Below, one piece after another: positions 1 to 8,853 of a stretch of DNA of 48,361 nucleotides. How positions within the stretch are numbered: position 1 is the stretch's first letter; every line of letters begins with the position of its first letter. The notes under the pieces were generated by a model. The model was not told where the DNA came from. It worked only from the letters and a program-made list of their open reading frames with translations, and made no database searches. The stretch comes from Paraburkholderia tropica. Its GTDB lineage: Bacteria; Pseudomonadota; Gammaproteobacteria; Burkholderiales; Burkholderiaceae. Position numbers and translations under genes: made by a program. Location: NCBI RefSeq assembly GCF_914484835.1, contig NZ_CAJZAR010000038.1:1-48361 (forward strand), read 5' to 3'.

Positions 1-146
1 GCGGCGGGCAGGCTCGCGGGCGCGGGCAGCACCGTGCGCGCGGCCTCGTACGGCGAGCGCTGCGCGAGCACGTCGGCGGCCTGCGGCCAGTCCACGAGAC
101 CCGGACCGATCACGCCGATCCCTTCGATCCACGCATGCAGTTTCAC
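1..146 (-). CDS. Beta-ketoacyl-ACP synthase-like protein, N-terminal part only (runs off the window)
   Basis: Only the first 48 codons are inside the window, so the product is named from limited sequence and context. The start is a GTG at 146 that overlaps the TGA of the upstream ketosynthase (shared bases GTGA), which indicates translational coupling. The visible N-terminus (LHAWIEGIGVIGPG) has the short hydrophobic 'I-x-G-I-G-V-I-G-P-G' strand that opens thiolase-fold ketosynthases and chain-length-factor-like partners. Aryl polyene clusters normally carry such a second, often inactive, ketosynthase-like partner next to the condensing enzyme, so a chain-length-factor role is likely but inferred. 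The active-site region lies outside the window. Confidence 0.7.
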   Translation of the reverse strand, partial: MKLHAWIEGIGVIGPGLVDWPQAADVLAQRSPYEAARTVLPAPASLPA

Positions 147-1411
147 GATTGCACCTCGTTGTTTGCGGCGTTTTTTGCACCGTTGTTCAGGCGATTCATC
201 GCGAAATCCGCGCGTCCGAGCAGGAGGCTGCAATTCGTGCCGCCGAAGCCGAACGAATTGCTGAGCGCGGCGCGCACGGTGGCGTCGCGGTTCGCGAGCG
301 CGTAATCGACGCCGAGCGCCGTATCGACGACCTGCGTGTTGACGCCCGCGGGCACGAAGCCGTGGCGCAGCGCGAGCGCCGATGCAATCGCTTCGAGCGC
401 GCCCGCCGCGCCGAGCGTGTGGCCGGTCGCGCCCTTCGTGGAGCTGCACGGCGTGGCGTCGAACAGCGCGCCCACCGCGCGGCTTTCGGAGGCGTCGTTG
501 CTGGGCGTGGCCGTGCCGTGCAGATTGATGTAGTCGATGTCGCCCGGCGCGAGGCCCGCGCTCGCGAGCGCCTGCTCGATCGCGGCACGCGCGCCGAGCC
601 CGTCGGGATGCGGCGACGACATGTGATGCGCGTCGCTCGATTCGCCCACGCCGAGCAGCAGGATCGCGTCGCCGGGCAACGCGTCGGCCTGGTCAGCTTG
701 CGCGGGCAGGCGTTCGAGCAGCGCGAACGCCGCCGCCTCGCCGATCGAAATGCCGTCGCGCGCCACGTCGAACGGCCGGCACGGCTGGCGCGACAGCAGT
801 TCGAGCGAGTTGAAGCCGTACAGCGTGGTGAGGCACAGCGAATCGACGCCGCCCACCACGGCCGCGTCGATCAGGCCCGCTTCGATCATGCGCCGCGCCG
901 AGCCGAACACCTTCGCGCTCGACGAGCACGCCGACGAAATCGACGTGGCCGGACCGCGCGCGCCGAAGTAGGCGCGCACGAACGCGGCGAGCGCGTAGGG
1001 ATTGTGGGTGCGCGCGTAGTCGAAGCCGGGATGCAGCAGGCCGGTGTCGCGATCGCGCTCGCGATAGGCGTTTTCGGTTTCGAGGATGCCGCTCGTGCTG
1101 GTGCCGACGAACACGCCCACGCGCTCCGCGCCGTAACGCGCGACGGCGTCGCGCACGCGCCCGGCGAAACCGTCCTGTTCGAGACCGAGTTGCGCGAGAC
1201 GATGATTGCGGCACGCGTAGGCCGCGAGATCGGCGCGGATTTCGACGGCGTCGAGGTCGCGCACCGCGCCGATCCACGTATCGAGATCCGCGCGTTCGAA
1301 GTCGCACGGCGCGAGGCCGCTGCGCCGCTCGCGCAGCGCGTCGAGCATGGCGTCGAGCCCGTGGCCGAGGCAGCTGGTGGCGGTGAAGTGCGAGACGAGA
1401 AGTGGGTTCAC
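143..1411 (-). CDS. Beta-ketoacyl-ACP synthase (FabF/KAS II type) of the aryl polyene cluster
   Basis: This is a condensing enzyme that would extend an ACP-bound aryl polyene chain with malonyl-ACP. The thiolase-fold signature is complete: nucleophile Cys162 in SISSACSSSAK, a histidine in NLHGTATPSND, a second histidine in GATGHTLGAAG, and the glycine-rich C-terminal SFGFGGTNCSLLL. The length of 422 residues is normal. I prefer the GTG at 1411 because an AGGA sits about 9 bases upstream and the protein then starts with NPLLVSHFTATS. An in-frame ATG at 1444 would add 11 residues but has no ribosome binding site. It follows the deacetylase gene by 40 bases and overlaps the next ketosynthase gene by 4, so it is part of the long minus-strand operon. 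Confidence 0.9.
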   Translation of the reverse strand: MNPLLVSHFTATSCLGHGLDAMLDALRERRSGLAPCDFERADLDTWIGAVRDLDAVEIRADLAAYACRNHRLAQLGLEQDGFAGRVRDAVARYGAERVGVFVGTSTSGILETENAYRERDRDTGLLHPGFDYARTHNPYALAAFVRAYFGARGPATSISSACSSSAKVFGSARRMIEAGLIDAAVVGGVDSLCLTTLYGFNSLELLSRQPCRPFDVARDGISIGEAAAFALLERLPAQADQADALPGDAILLLGVGESSDAHHMSSPHPDGLGARAAIEQALASAGLAPGDIDYINLHGTATPSNDASESRAVGALFDATPCSSTKGATGHTLGAAGALEAIASALALRHGFVPAGVNTQVVDTALGVDYALANRDATVRAALSNSFGFGGTNCSLLLGRADFAMNRLNNGAKNAANNEVQS

Positions 1412-1451
1412 GGAGTTCGGTCCTGAGGCCGGCGCGCGCGCCATTTAAGGG

Positions 1452-2411
1452 TCAAATTTTACCAAACGGGGCGCTGCGTCCGCCGTGTCCGCCTTGGCTC
1501 GCAGACGGCGCGGTGTCGAGCGCGGCGCGCAGCGTGGTCCAGTGCAATTGCGCGTCGGCGGCGGCGCGCAGCACCTGTGGCAGCACGGCGAGCACGACCG
1601 GCTGGCCGAGCGCGTCGCGGGCCGTGTTGGCGTCGTGCAGCAGCAGGATGTCGCGCGGCGCGAGGCCGGTCAGCAGACGCTGCGCCACGGTGCGCGGATC
1701 GCGCTCGCGCGTGTCGAAGCCGCGCCGCGTCCAGCTCGCCAGTTGCAGCCCGAGCGCGCAGAGCACCGGTTCGAGAAACGGATTGCGCAAGCCGGCGGGC
1801 GCGCGGAAAAAGCGCGGACGCGTGCCGCTGATTTCCGTGAGCGTGCGCTGCGCGGCCTCGATTTCGCGCCGCAGCGCGCCGGGCCCGCTCAGCGAAAACG
1901 TATGCCGATGACGCTGGCTGTGGTTCTCCACGGCATGGCCGCGCGCGACGATCGCCTCGATCCATTTGGGATGCTGGCGGGCGCGTTCGCCGATGCAGAA
2001 AAAGGTCGCGTGCGCGCCGTATTCGTCGAGCAGGTCGAGCACGCGCGGCGTGATCTCGGGATCGGGGCCGTCGTCGATGGTGAGGGCGAGGCGACGGTCG
2101 GCGCCGGGCGCGGACGACGCGGGCAGGTGCGTCCAGTTCGGGCCGAGCAGCGCGCTTTTCGGCCAGAGGCCCGCGGCGGTCAGCGCGAGATGCGAGGCCG
2201 CCACGCTGCCGACCGCCCACGGCCACGCGGACGGCTGCGCGACGAGCGCGGCCGCCGCGCCCGCATGCACTGCCGCCGCGCCGGCGATGAACGGCGACGG
2301 CAGCCAGCGGCGCGCGCCGCCCGCGAGCGCGAACGCGCGCGGGGCGTGGGGCGTGCGCGGCGCGTGGGCACCGTGGCGCTCACGCGGTTCAAGCGGCGTG
2401 GGGCCGTTCAT
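1452..2411 (-). CDS. Membrane-anchored NodB-type polysaccharide deacetylase
   Basis: A 319-residue carbohydrate esterase 4 protein. Two hydrophobic segments near residues 30-80 suggest a membrane anchor. The NodB domain follows with its metal and catalytic motifs: LTIDDGPDPEIT (aspartate pair), HAVENHSQRH (metal histidines), FFRAPAGLRNP, and the late ILLLHDA motif. Enzymes of this family remove N- or O-acetyl groups from sugars using a divalent metal. Start: ATG at 2411 overlaps the TGA of the MMPL gene (ATGA), so the two are translationally coupled. A deacetylase is not part of the E. coli aryl polyene set as I remember it. A role in trimming the glycolipid carrier or head group, together with the glycosyltransferase at 11113, is inference. 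Confidence 0.85.
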   Translation of the reverse strand: MNGPTPLEPRERHGAHAPRTPHAPRAFALAGGARRWLPSPFIAGAAAVHAGAAAALVAQPSAWPWAVGSVAASHLALTAAGLWPKSALLGPNWTHLPASSAPGADRRLALTIDDGPDPEITPRVLDLLDEYGAHATFFCIGERARQHPKWIEAIVARGHAVENHSQRHRHTFSLSGPGALRREIEAAQRTLTEISGTRPRFFRAPAGLRNPFLEPVLCALGLQLASWTRRGFDTRERDPRTVAQRLLTGLAPRDILLLHDANTARDALGQPVVLAVLPQVLRAAADAQLHWTTLRAALDTAPSASQGGHGGRSAPFGKI

Positions 2412-4993
2412 GCCGGGTTTCCTTGTCGATGGGGCTGGGTCGCGGCGTGCGTGTCTGCGCGCGTGTCCAGGCGCGCGGTTTTCACCTCGGGCGTGGCCGC
2501 ATCGCGCGGCGCGAGGATCGCGGCGAACGCGAGCGCGAGCATCGCGCCGGGGCCGACGGTCAGGCCGAAGGTTTCGAGCAGCGGCACGTGCGAGAGCGCC
2601 AGCAGGCCGAAGCCCGCGACGGTCGCGAGATTGGCGACCAGCAGCGAGACCAGCGTGTGCGGCGCGATGGTCTGCGCGCCGTGCGCGCCACGCTTGCAGA
2701 AGAACAGCGCGTAGTTCGAGCCCACCGCCACGATCAGCAGCATGCCGACGAGGTGCAGGATCGTCAGCGGCACGCCCGCGAGCGCGAAGCCCGCGACCAC
2801 CACCAGCACGGCCGCGACGAGCGGCGCGAGCGCGCGCGCGGCGAGCCGCACCGAGCGCAGCGCGAGCGCCAGCAGCACGGCAATCGCCACGAAGCCCGCG
2901 AGCGAGAGCCGGATGTCCTCGCGCACGTAGTTCACGTACAGGCGGTCGGCTTCCGCTTTCATGTCGACGAACAGCGCGTCGGGCACGCCCGCTTGCGCGA
3001 CGGCGGCGCGGATCGCGTCGGCGTCGAGGCTCGATGTGTTGGCGGCCTTCGAGGCGCTCGCGGGCGCGCGCAGCGCGAGCATCGCGTTCCAGTGGCCGTC
3101 GCGTTGCGTGAGCAGCGCGTCGACGGCGAGCGCCATCGAGGTGCCGTTCAGGTCGGCGCGCGTGATGAGCGGCGCGGCGCGCGCGGCCTGCGCATCGGCG
3201 ACGAAGGGCGCGAAGGCCTCGGGCTTCACGCTGATGCTTTGATGGGCGACCGCTTCGCGCAGACGCGCCGTCAGCGTGGCGGCGTCGGGCAGGCTCGCGA
3301 GCCGCGCGCGCTGCGCGGCGTCGCTCGGCAGATAGCGCGCGGGACTTTCGAAGCCCGCGAGCGTGCCTTGCGCGACCAGCGGCTGCAATTGCGCGCCGAC
3401 GCGTTCCGCGCCTTCGAGCGCGGCCTGCGCGCTGGCGGCCGGAATCTCCACCAGATAGCGCACGTCGGGCGCACCGAGGTCGGCGCGCAGACGCGTGTCG
3501 AGCGCCTGGCTCGCGGCGGGCACGGGGCTCAGCGCGGACAGTTCGTGGCTCCAGAGCGTGTCGCGATGCCACGCGGCGAACACGACCGCGCCCACGGCCA
3601 GCGCGGCGAGCGGCCAGCGCAGACGCGGCGCGAACGCGGCCGCGCGCGCGAGCGCCGCGCCGAGGCGCGAGACGTCGCGGATCGCGTGCGCGCCGCCTTG
3701 CAGATGCGGCAGCACGAAGCGCGTGACGAGCGCGGCCGTGACGAGTCCGGCGATCGAATACGCGCCCAGTTGCACGAGGCCCGGAAAGCCCGAGAACAGC
3801 ATCGACGCGAAACCGCACACGGAGGTCAGCACGCCGAGGCGGATCGTCGGCCAGTAGGCGGCGATCCAGGCGCGCAGCGCGGCGTCGCGGTGCGTTTGCA
3901 TCGACGATGAAAGCGAGGAAGACGGCGACGAAGACGGCGACGACTGCACGAACAGATAGATCGAATAATCGACCGCCTCGCCGATCAGCGTGGTGCCGAA
4001 GCCGAGCGTGAGGCCCTGCACGGCGCCGAACGCGAGGCTCACGGCCGCGATGCCCGCCGCCACGCCCGAGAGCACCGGCAGCAGGCCGAGCACGAGCAGG
4101 CGCGGCGAGCGATAGAGCGTGAGCAGCAGCGCGACGATCAGCACGAGGCTCAGCACCGAAATGCGCTCGACGTCGTGGCGGATCGCGTCGCGCGTCTCGA
4201 CCGAGAACACGCCGGGACCGGTCATCACCACGCGATAGGCGGAGGCGTCGGTGGCATTCGGCAGCGTGCGCGTGGCCGAGGCGAAGGCGCGCTTTACGGC
4301 GTCGATGGCGCGCGCCTGGGCGTCGGTGTCCGAGCCCGCGGCGGCGGTCTGCGCGACCAGCACGGCGCGCGCGCCGTCGCGCGAAGCCCAGACGCCGTCG
4401 CGCGTGGCGGGCTGCGCGGCGCTGTCGAGCTGATCGACGAGCGCGGCCACTTCGCCGGTCGGGTCGTGCGGCAGCAGATCCTTCGCGACGAGGCCCGCCG
4501 ACGAGCTGAGCAGATCGAGACTCTCGCCGAGCGCGTCGTGCAGGCCCGCCGCCGTGAAGCGCTGCGGCGTGACCGACGGGCTCAGCGCGTAGCGGTGCGC
4601 GTAGACGAACTGCTGGTCGCGCGCGTCGTTGACGGCCTCGCCGTTATGGACCGCCGCGAATTGCGGATCGGCCCGCAGCGTCGCGCCGATCTCGCGCGAG
4701 AGCCGCGCGCGCGACGACGCGTCGCCGCCTTCGATGCCGACGAGAATCAGCCGCGAAACCAGCCCGTCGCGCAACTGCTCGACGAGCACGCGCTGGCCCG
4801 CGCTGGGCGCGCGCGGCAGGAACGCGGAGAGGTCGGTGACGAACTGCGTGCGCGCGATGGTGACGGCGCAGGCGAGCAGGAACAGCAGCCACAGCAGGAC
4901 CGCGGGCTGCCTGAACGCCGGCCTGCGTGCGGGCGTGGAAGCGGGCAGGGAAGCGGGCTTCGATGCGGAGGCGGGGCGGGTGCGGTCGTCCAT
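2408..4993 (-). CDS. MMPL/RND-family exporter of the aryl polyene cluster
   Basis: An 861-residue inner-membrane protein with the RND layout: one N-terminal helix (about residues 30-47), a large periplasmic domain, a block of helices about 265-445, a second periplasmic domain, and a second helix block about 690-835. This two-fold repeat is typical of MMPL transporters that move lipids or polyketides. Beside the LolA-like protein and the acyltransferase it most likely exports the finished polyene lipid towards the outer membrane. A short serine-rich stretch at about residues 352-366 (SSPSSSPSSSLSSS) lies in a loop. The ATG at 4993 is preceded by AGGGAC. The end overlaps the deacetylase start by 4 bases. 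Confidence 0.9.
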   Translation of the reverse strand: MDDRTRPASASKPASLPASTPARRPAFRQPAVLLWLLFLLACAVTIARTQFVTDLSAFLPRAPSAGQRVLVEQLRDGLVSRLILVGIEGGDASSRARLSREIGATLRADPQFAAVHNGEAVNDARDQQFVYAHRYALSPSVTPQRFTAAGLHDALGESLDLLSSSAGLVAKDLLPHDPTGEVAALVDQLDSAAQPATRDGVWASRDGARAVLVAQTAAAGSDTDAQARAIDAVKRAFASATRTLPNATDASAYRVVMTGPGVFSVETRDAIRHDVERISVLSLVLIVALLLTLYRSPRLLVLGLLPVLSGVAAGIAAVSLAFGAVQGLTLGFGTTLIGEAVDYSIYLFVQSSPSSSPSSSLSSSMQTHRDAALRAWIAAYWPTIRLGVLTSVCGFASMLFSGFPGLVQLGAYSIAGLVTAALVTRFVLPHLQGGAHAIRDVSRLGAALARAAAFAPRLRWPLAALAVGAVVFAAWHRDTLWSHELSALSPVPAASQALDTRLRADLGAPDVRYLVEIPAASAQAALEGAERVGAQLQPLVAQGTLAGFESPARYLPSDAAQRARLASLPDAATLTARLREAVAHQSISVKPEAFAPFVADAQAARAAPLITRADLNGTSMALAVDALLTQRDGHWNAMLALRAPASASKAANTSSLDADAIRAAVAQAGVPDALFVDMKAEADRLYVNYVREDIRLSLAGFVAIAVLLALALRSVRLAARALAPLVAAVLVVVAGFALAGVPLTILHLVGMLLIVAVGSNYALFFCKRGAHGAQTIAPHTLVSLLVANLATVAGFGLLALSHVPLLETFGLTVGPGAMLALAFAAILAPRDAATPEVKTARLDTRADTHAATQPHRQGNPA

Positions 4994-5050
4994 CGGCGCG
5001 TCCCTGTTTCCGTTTGGGTGGGGTCGAGCGGGCTCGAACGGGCGGGGCGC

Positions 5051-5794
5051 TTAGCCCAACTCGCCCGAGGCGGCCGACTTCGCCGATTTCGACGCTTTCG
5101 CCGCGGCACCCGGCGAGGGCGATGCAGGCGACGCCGCCGACGCAGGCGCGAGCGGCTGCAATTTCATCAGCGAATGATCGCCGCCCGCCTGCTGGATCGC
5201 CACGCTGCGCAGCTCGCCGCGCGTGCCTTCGAGCGTGATCGTGTTGACCACCTTTTGCATGCGCGAGTCGCGCGGCGTGAGCGTGAGCATCCAGTTGTCG
5301 CCGCGTCCGGCGATCGCGACCTTGTAGGTCTTTTCGAGCGCGTAGCGGTTGCCCGTGAGCGTCGCGCGGATGCTCTCTATGAACGCGCCCACTTCCGGGT
5401 AATGCGCGAGCGCGAGCGTGTACTTGCGGTCGTTGCGGTCGACCGTGAGCATGTCGCCGTCGACGATCAGTTGCTCCGGCTTCGGGCTCAGCGTGTGTTT
5501 TTCCAGATGATCGGGCGCGGCGAACGCCAGCTCGCCCGACGATTCGACGGGCTCGGCGGCGATCGCCAGCCAGCGCGTTTCGGTGAAGGTCGCGCGGCCG
5601 GTCTTGTGCTGCGCGAGCGTCGCCATCAGGCGGTCGAGCGTCCAGGCGGGCGCGGCCTGGGCGGACGTGACGGGCGCGAGCGTGCCGATGACGCTCAGCG
5701 TGGCGCCGCCCGCAAGCAGCGCGGCGGCGGCGAATGCGCGCGCCATCAGGCGGCGCGAGGAAAGTCGAAAGGGCATACGTGGGGTCGTGCTCAT
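5051..5794 (-). CDS. LolA-like periplasmic outer-membrane lipoprotein carrier
   Basis: A 247-residue protein with an N-terminal signal peptide: basic RLSSRRLMAR, hydrophobic AFAAAALLAGGATLSVIGTL, and a likely cleavage site after AQAA near residue 47. The mature part has LolA-type features, with early sequences LDRLMATLAQHKTGRATFTE and the repeated beta strands of a half-barrel that cradles a lipid. LolA relatives are standard in aryl polyene and xanthomonadin clusters and probably carry the polyene lipid through the periplasm between the MMPL pump and the outer membrane (inference). The C-terminus is a low-complexity Ala/Ser/Lys tail. The start overlaps the acyltransferase stop (ATGA), and a 56-base gap separates it from the MMPL gene. 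Confidence 0.87.
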   Translation of the reverse strand: MSTTPRMPFRLSSRRLMARAFAAAALLAGGATLSVIGTLAPVTSAQAAPAWTLDRLMATLAQHKTGRATFTETRWLAIAAEPVESSGELAFAAPDHLEKHTLSPKPEQLIVDGDMLTVDRNDRKYTLALAHYPEVGAFIESIRATLTGNRYALEKTYKVAIAGRGDNWMLTLTPRDSRMQKVVNTITLEGTRGELRSVAIQQAGGDHSLMKLQPLAPASAASPASPSPGAAAKASKSAKSAASGELG

Positions 5795-6981
5795 GCGTCG
5801 GAAGTCTCCCGGGCGGTCAGGCTGGCCGAGGCGGCGCGGGTCGCGCGCGTGGCGTGCGCGCCGCGTGCGGCGGCCTCGTTGCGGCGCGGCGCGCTGGCCG
5901 CGCCGGCATCGCGTGCGGGCGCGGCGCTTTCCACGGGCGCGGAGGGCGCGGCCGCGGGCTTGACCGTTTTCCAGAAATCGAAGTAGTTGAACCAGTTATA
6001 GGGCGCCGCGCGCGCGTACTTGTCGAGCAGCGAGACGTAGCGCGCGAGCGCCGCGTCGATGGCGGCGCGGCGCGCTTCGCGCGGCGTGTGGGTGAAGTCG
6101 GCGACCATTTCGAAGTGCACGTCGTAACGGTTGCCGCCGCGATAGAGACCGGTCATGAACAGCACCGGACGCTTGAGCATCGCGGCCATGTAAAGCGGGC
6201 CGAGCGGGAATGCGGCGGGCTCGCCGAGAAAGGCCATGCGGCGCAGCGAGGCGGAGTCGTCGGCGAGCAGCGTGCGGTCGGCCAGCATGCCGACCATGCA
6301 GTTTTCGTCGAGCCGCTGATTGACCTTCAGCATCGAATCGATCTGGCCGAGGCTGATCACTTCCGGGCTCGCGGCGGGATTCACGGCGGCCAGCGTCGCG
6401 TTGATCTTGCGCGCGTTCTCCTCGAACATCGTCACGACCACGCGCAGGTCGGGGCGCGTGCGGCCGAGCGCGCGCACCACTTCGAAACTGCCCAGATGCG
6501 CGCCCATCAGGAACGCGCCGCGTCCGCCCGCGAGCGCTTCGTCGACGAGCGTCTGGCCGTGCGGACGGATATCGAACAGATCGAAGCGCCCGTGCATCAG
6601 ATAGATGCGGTCGTGGATCGTGGTCGCGAACGTGAACACGTGACGCCAGAGGTCGCGCCACTGCGGCGCGCGCTTGAGCGCACGGCGCAGATAGTCGCGC
6701 GAGGCGCCGCGTGCGCGCGGCGAGAACAGGACGTAATAGGCGGCGCACAGATGCAGCAGCGCGCGCCCGGCGGGGCGGCCGAGGCGCAGCGAAAGCCACG
6801 TCATTACGCGCAGCAGCAGGGCGCTGCCGCGTTCCTCGCGCTGGGCCCAGTCGGTGCGCGCGGGTTTGGCGGATGCGGTCGATGCGTTTTGCGATGTGCT
6901 CGTTGACGCGTTCGGCGATGCGTTCGTCGATGCGTTCGGTGCGTTCGATCCTTCGGCGGCGGGCGGCAGGTTCGGTTTCAT
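5791..6981 (-). CDS. LpxL/HtrB-like lysophospholipid acyltransferase of the aryl polyene cluster
   Basis: A 396-residue acyltransferase of the lipid A late-acyltransferase family. The family H-x4-E motif is visible in GAHLGSFE at about residue 170, with a hydrophobic segment at about 62-78 for membrane association. In these clusters it is thought to join the polyene acyl chain from ACP to its lipid anchor. Two things are odd. Residues about 9-35 are a run of Asn-Ala-Ser-Thr repeats encoded by a degenerate GATGCGTT-type tandem repeat at 6868-6950, and the last 55 or so residues are an Ala/Arg-rich tail; both are low-complexity additions to the core. The ATG at 6981 overlaps the TGA of the ligase gene. 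Confidence 0.87.
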   Translation of the reverse strand: MKPNLPPAAEGSNAPNASTNASPNASTSTSQNASTASAKPARTDWAQREERGSALLLRVMTWLSLRLGRPAGRALLHLCAAYYVLFSPRARGASRDYLRRALKRAPQWRDLWRHVFTFATTIHDRIYLMHGRFDLFDIRPHGQTLVDEALAGGRGAFLMGAHLGSFEVVRALGRTRPDLRVVVTMFEENARKINATLAAVNPAASPEVISLGQIDSMLKVNQRLDENCMVGMLADRTLLADDSASLRRMAFLGEPAAFPLGPLYMAAMLKRPVLFMTGLYRGGNRYDVHFEMVADFTHTPREARRAAIDAALARYVSLLDKYARAAPYNWFNYFDFWKTVKPAAAPSAPVESAAPARDAGAASAPRRNEAAARGAHATRATRAASASLTARETSDA

Positions 6982-8786
6982 CGCGCGGCCTCCGCTTGTG
7001 CGGGTTGCACGGCCAGCGTGCCGCTCGCGACGTCGCGCTCGCCCGCGCGCACGGTGAAGCGGATCGCGCCGCTCGCGGCGGCGTCGAAGGCGAGGTCGAG
7101 CGCCTCGCCAGGCGCGGCCGGGCTCAGGAACTTGGCCGCCGAGAGACGCCAGCGGTCGAGCGGCTGGTCCAGCGCGGTGCCGATGGCGTCGATCGCGCGG
7201 TCGAGCAGCACGACGCCCGGCACGATCGGCAGGCCCGGAAAGTGGCCGGGCAGCGCGGGATGATCGGCGCCGATCGTGAAGCGCAGGGCGTGTGCGGTTG
7301 CGTTGTCGGCGCTGCGTTGTGCGGGTTTTGCGGCTTGTGCCACTCGCGCGGATTCCGACGCCGTCGCGCGCGCGTGCCGCGCGGCCAGCGCCGCGAGCAC
7401 GTCGCGCGGCAGCTTGCCGGTTTCGTTGCGCGGCAGGGCGTCGACGAACACCAGCGGACGCGGCATGAACGCGCCGTCGATCCGCTCGCGCAATGCGCGC
7501 TGCAGGTCGGCGACGCTCAGCGAGGGCGCGACCACCAGCGCGACGAGGCGCGTGATCGCGGCGTCGCCGCGCGTGGAATCGTCGTCGTCGGGCATGAAGA
7601 ACACGCCGTCGGTCACGCCGGGAATCGCGTTGAGCTGATGATTCAGATACGCGATCGACGTGCGCTTGCCCGCGATATTGACGAGGTCCTGCTTGCGGCC
7701 GTGCAGCAGGAAACGCTGCGCGTCGAGCAGTTCGAGCGCGTCGCCCATCGGCACGGGTTCGTCGAGATGGCCGCCGCTGGCCCAGAACGTGGTGCTGTCC
7801 TCGTCCCCGGTCGCGCGCGCCTCGAAGCGGATGCGCGGCAGCAGCCGCCACGTCGCGCCTTGCGCGGTGCGGCGCGTGGCGATCTGGCCGGTTTCCGTGC
7901 TGCCGTAGATCTCGATCAGCGGCGCGCCGAGCCGCGCCTCGGCTTCGCTCGCGAGCTTTTCGGCGAGCGGCGCGGTCGCGCTGAGCACCAGCGCGGCGCG
8001 CGGCAGCGGCGCGTCGCTGGCGAGCAGCGTGCGCAGATGGATCGGCGAGGTGACGAGCACGCGCGGCTGCGGCACGGCATCGAGTTCCGCGCGGATGTCG
8101 GCGGGGTAGAACGGCTGGCGGCTGCTGAACGCGAGGCCGCCGATCAGCGCGAGCAGCACCGTCGATTCGAAGCCGTACATATGCTGCGCGGGCACGGTGC
8201 CGACCAGCGTGTGCGCCGCCGCGCCGTCGCCGCTCAGGCCGAGGCTCTGCGCCGAGGCGCGCACGCCTTCGACGAGGCAGCCCCAGGTCTTGCGATGCGG
8301 CACCGGCGCGCCGGTCGAGCCCGAGGTGAAGACGTAGGCCATCACGCGCGCGGCGTCGATCTGCGGGACGGCGAAGGGGGCGTCGTCGGCGTTGTTGTTG
8401 GCGTTGTCCTGAGCGTCGGCGCAGTCATCTTTGGTCAGATTTGCGGCGGGCGTGTCGGGGTATCGAAAGCGCGGCAGGTCGATCGCGCACTCGGGCGCGT
8501 CGTGCAGGCAGAACGTGTCGGGGGCGAAGGCCTTGAGCTGTCGGACCGTCTCTGGCGCGTGCGTGGACGGCAGCAGGCTGATGCGGCCCGCGACGAGCGC
8601 CGCGCACAGGCTCACCGCGAAGCGGTAGCGGTCGCGGCAGACGTTGAACACGTGCCCGCCCGGCGGCAGCGCGTCGGCCACGCGTGCGACGTCGGCCAGA
8701 AAGCCTTGCACGGTGACGGGCGCGCCATCGCGCCAGGCGATGACCTGGCGGGGCGAAGCGTGAAACAGCAACGGATGAGTCTGCAT
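6978..8786 (-). CDS. Acyl-AMP ligase fused to an ApeI-like hotdog dehydratase
   Basis: A 602-residue two-domain protein. Residues about 1-470 are an adenylate-forming ligase: the ATP-binding loop YVFTSGSTGAPV, the YGSTETGQ motif, the hinge LHGRKQDLVNIAGKR and the catalytic lysine in NETGKLPRD. It would activate the aryl starter acid (4-hydroxybenzoate or a cinnamate relative) and load it on ACP. Residues about 500-602 form a hotdog domain with the FabZ/ApeI-like sequence HPALPGHFPGLPIVPG, consistent with 3-hydroxyacyl-ACP dehydration. In E. coli these activities are separate proteins (ApeH and ApeI, as I recall). The ATG at 8786 was chosen because the protein then starts at a normal ligase N-terminus; the upstream extension has no family features. 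Confidence 0.87.
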   Translation of the reverse strand: MQTHPLLFHASPRQVIAWRDGAPVTVQGFLADVARVADALPPGGHVFNVCRDRYRFAVSLCAALVAGRISLLPSTHAPETVRQLKAFAPDTFCLHDAPECAIDLPRFRYPDTPAANLTKDDCADAQDNANNNADDAPFAVPQIDAARVMAYVFTSGSTGAPVPHRKTWGCLVEGVRASAQSLGLSGDGAAAHTLVGTVPAQHMYGFESTVLLALIGGLAFSSRQPFYPADIRAELDAVPQPRVLVTSPIHLRTLLASDAPLPRAALVLSATAPLAEKLASEAEARLGAPLIEIYGSTETGQIATRRTAQGATWRLLPRIRFEARATGDEDSTTFWASGGHLDEPVPMGDALELLDAQRFLLHGRKQDLVNIAGKRTSIAYLNHQLNAIPGVTDGVFFMPDDDDSTRGDAAITRLVALVVAPSLSVADLQRALRERIDGAFMPRPLVFVDALPRNETGKLPRDVLAALAARHARATASESARVAQAAKPAQRSADNATAHALRFTIGADHPALPGHFPGLPIVPGVVLLDRAIDAIGTALDQPLDRWRLSAAKFLSPAAPGEALDLAFDAAASGAIRFTVRAGERDVASGTLAVQPAQAEAAR

Positions 8787-8853
8787 AAATCGGTTGATAC
8801 GAATACCCTGCGAAATCCCCGGCCGGCGCGGCTTTGCGCGGCCTGCGCGACGT

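Noticed and set aside
149..1426. Long plus-strand frame opposite the ketosynthase gene
   Set aside because: It has Arg/Glu-rich low-complexity composition and lies wholly antisense to a motif-complete gene.
3905..3950. Serine-rich repeat in the MMPL gene as a possible phase-variable tract
   Set aside because: The repeat is degenerate and in frame with no homopolymer or multiple exact units, so slippage is unlikely.
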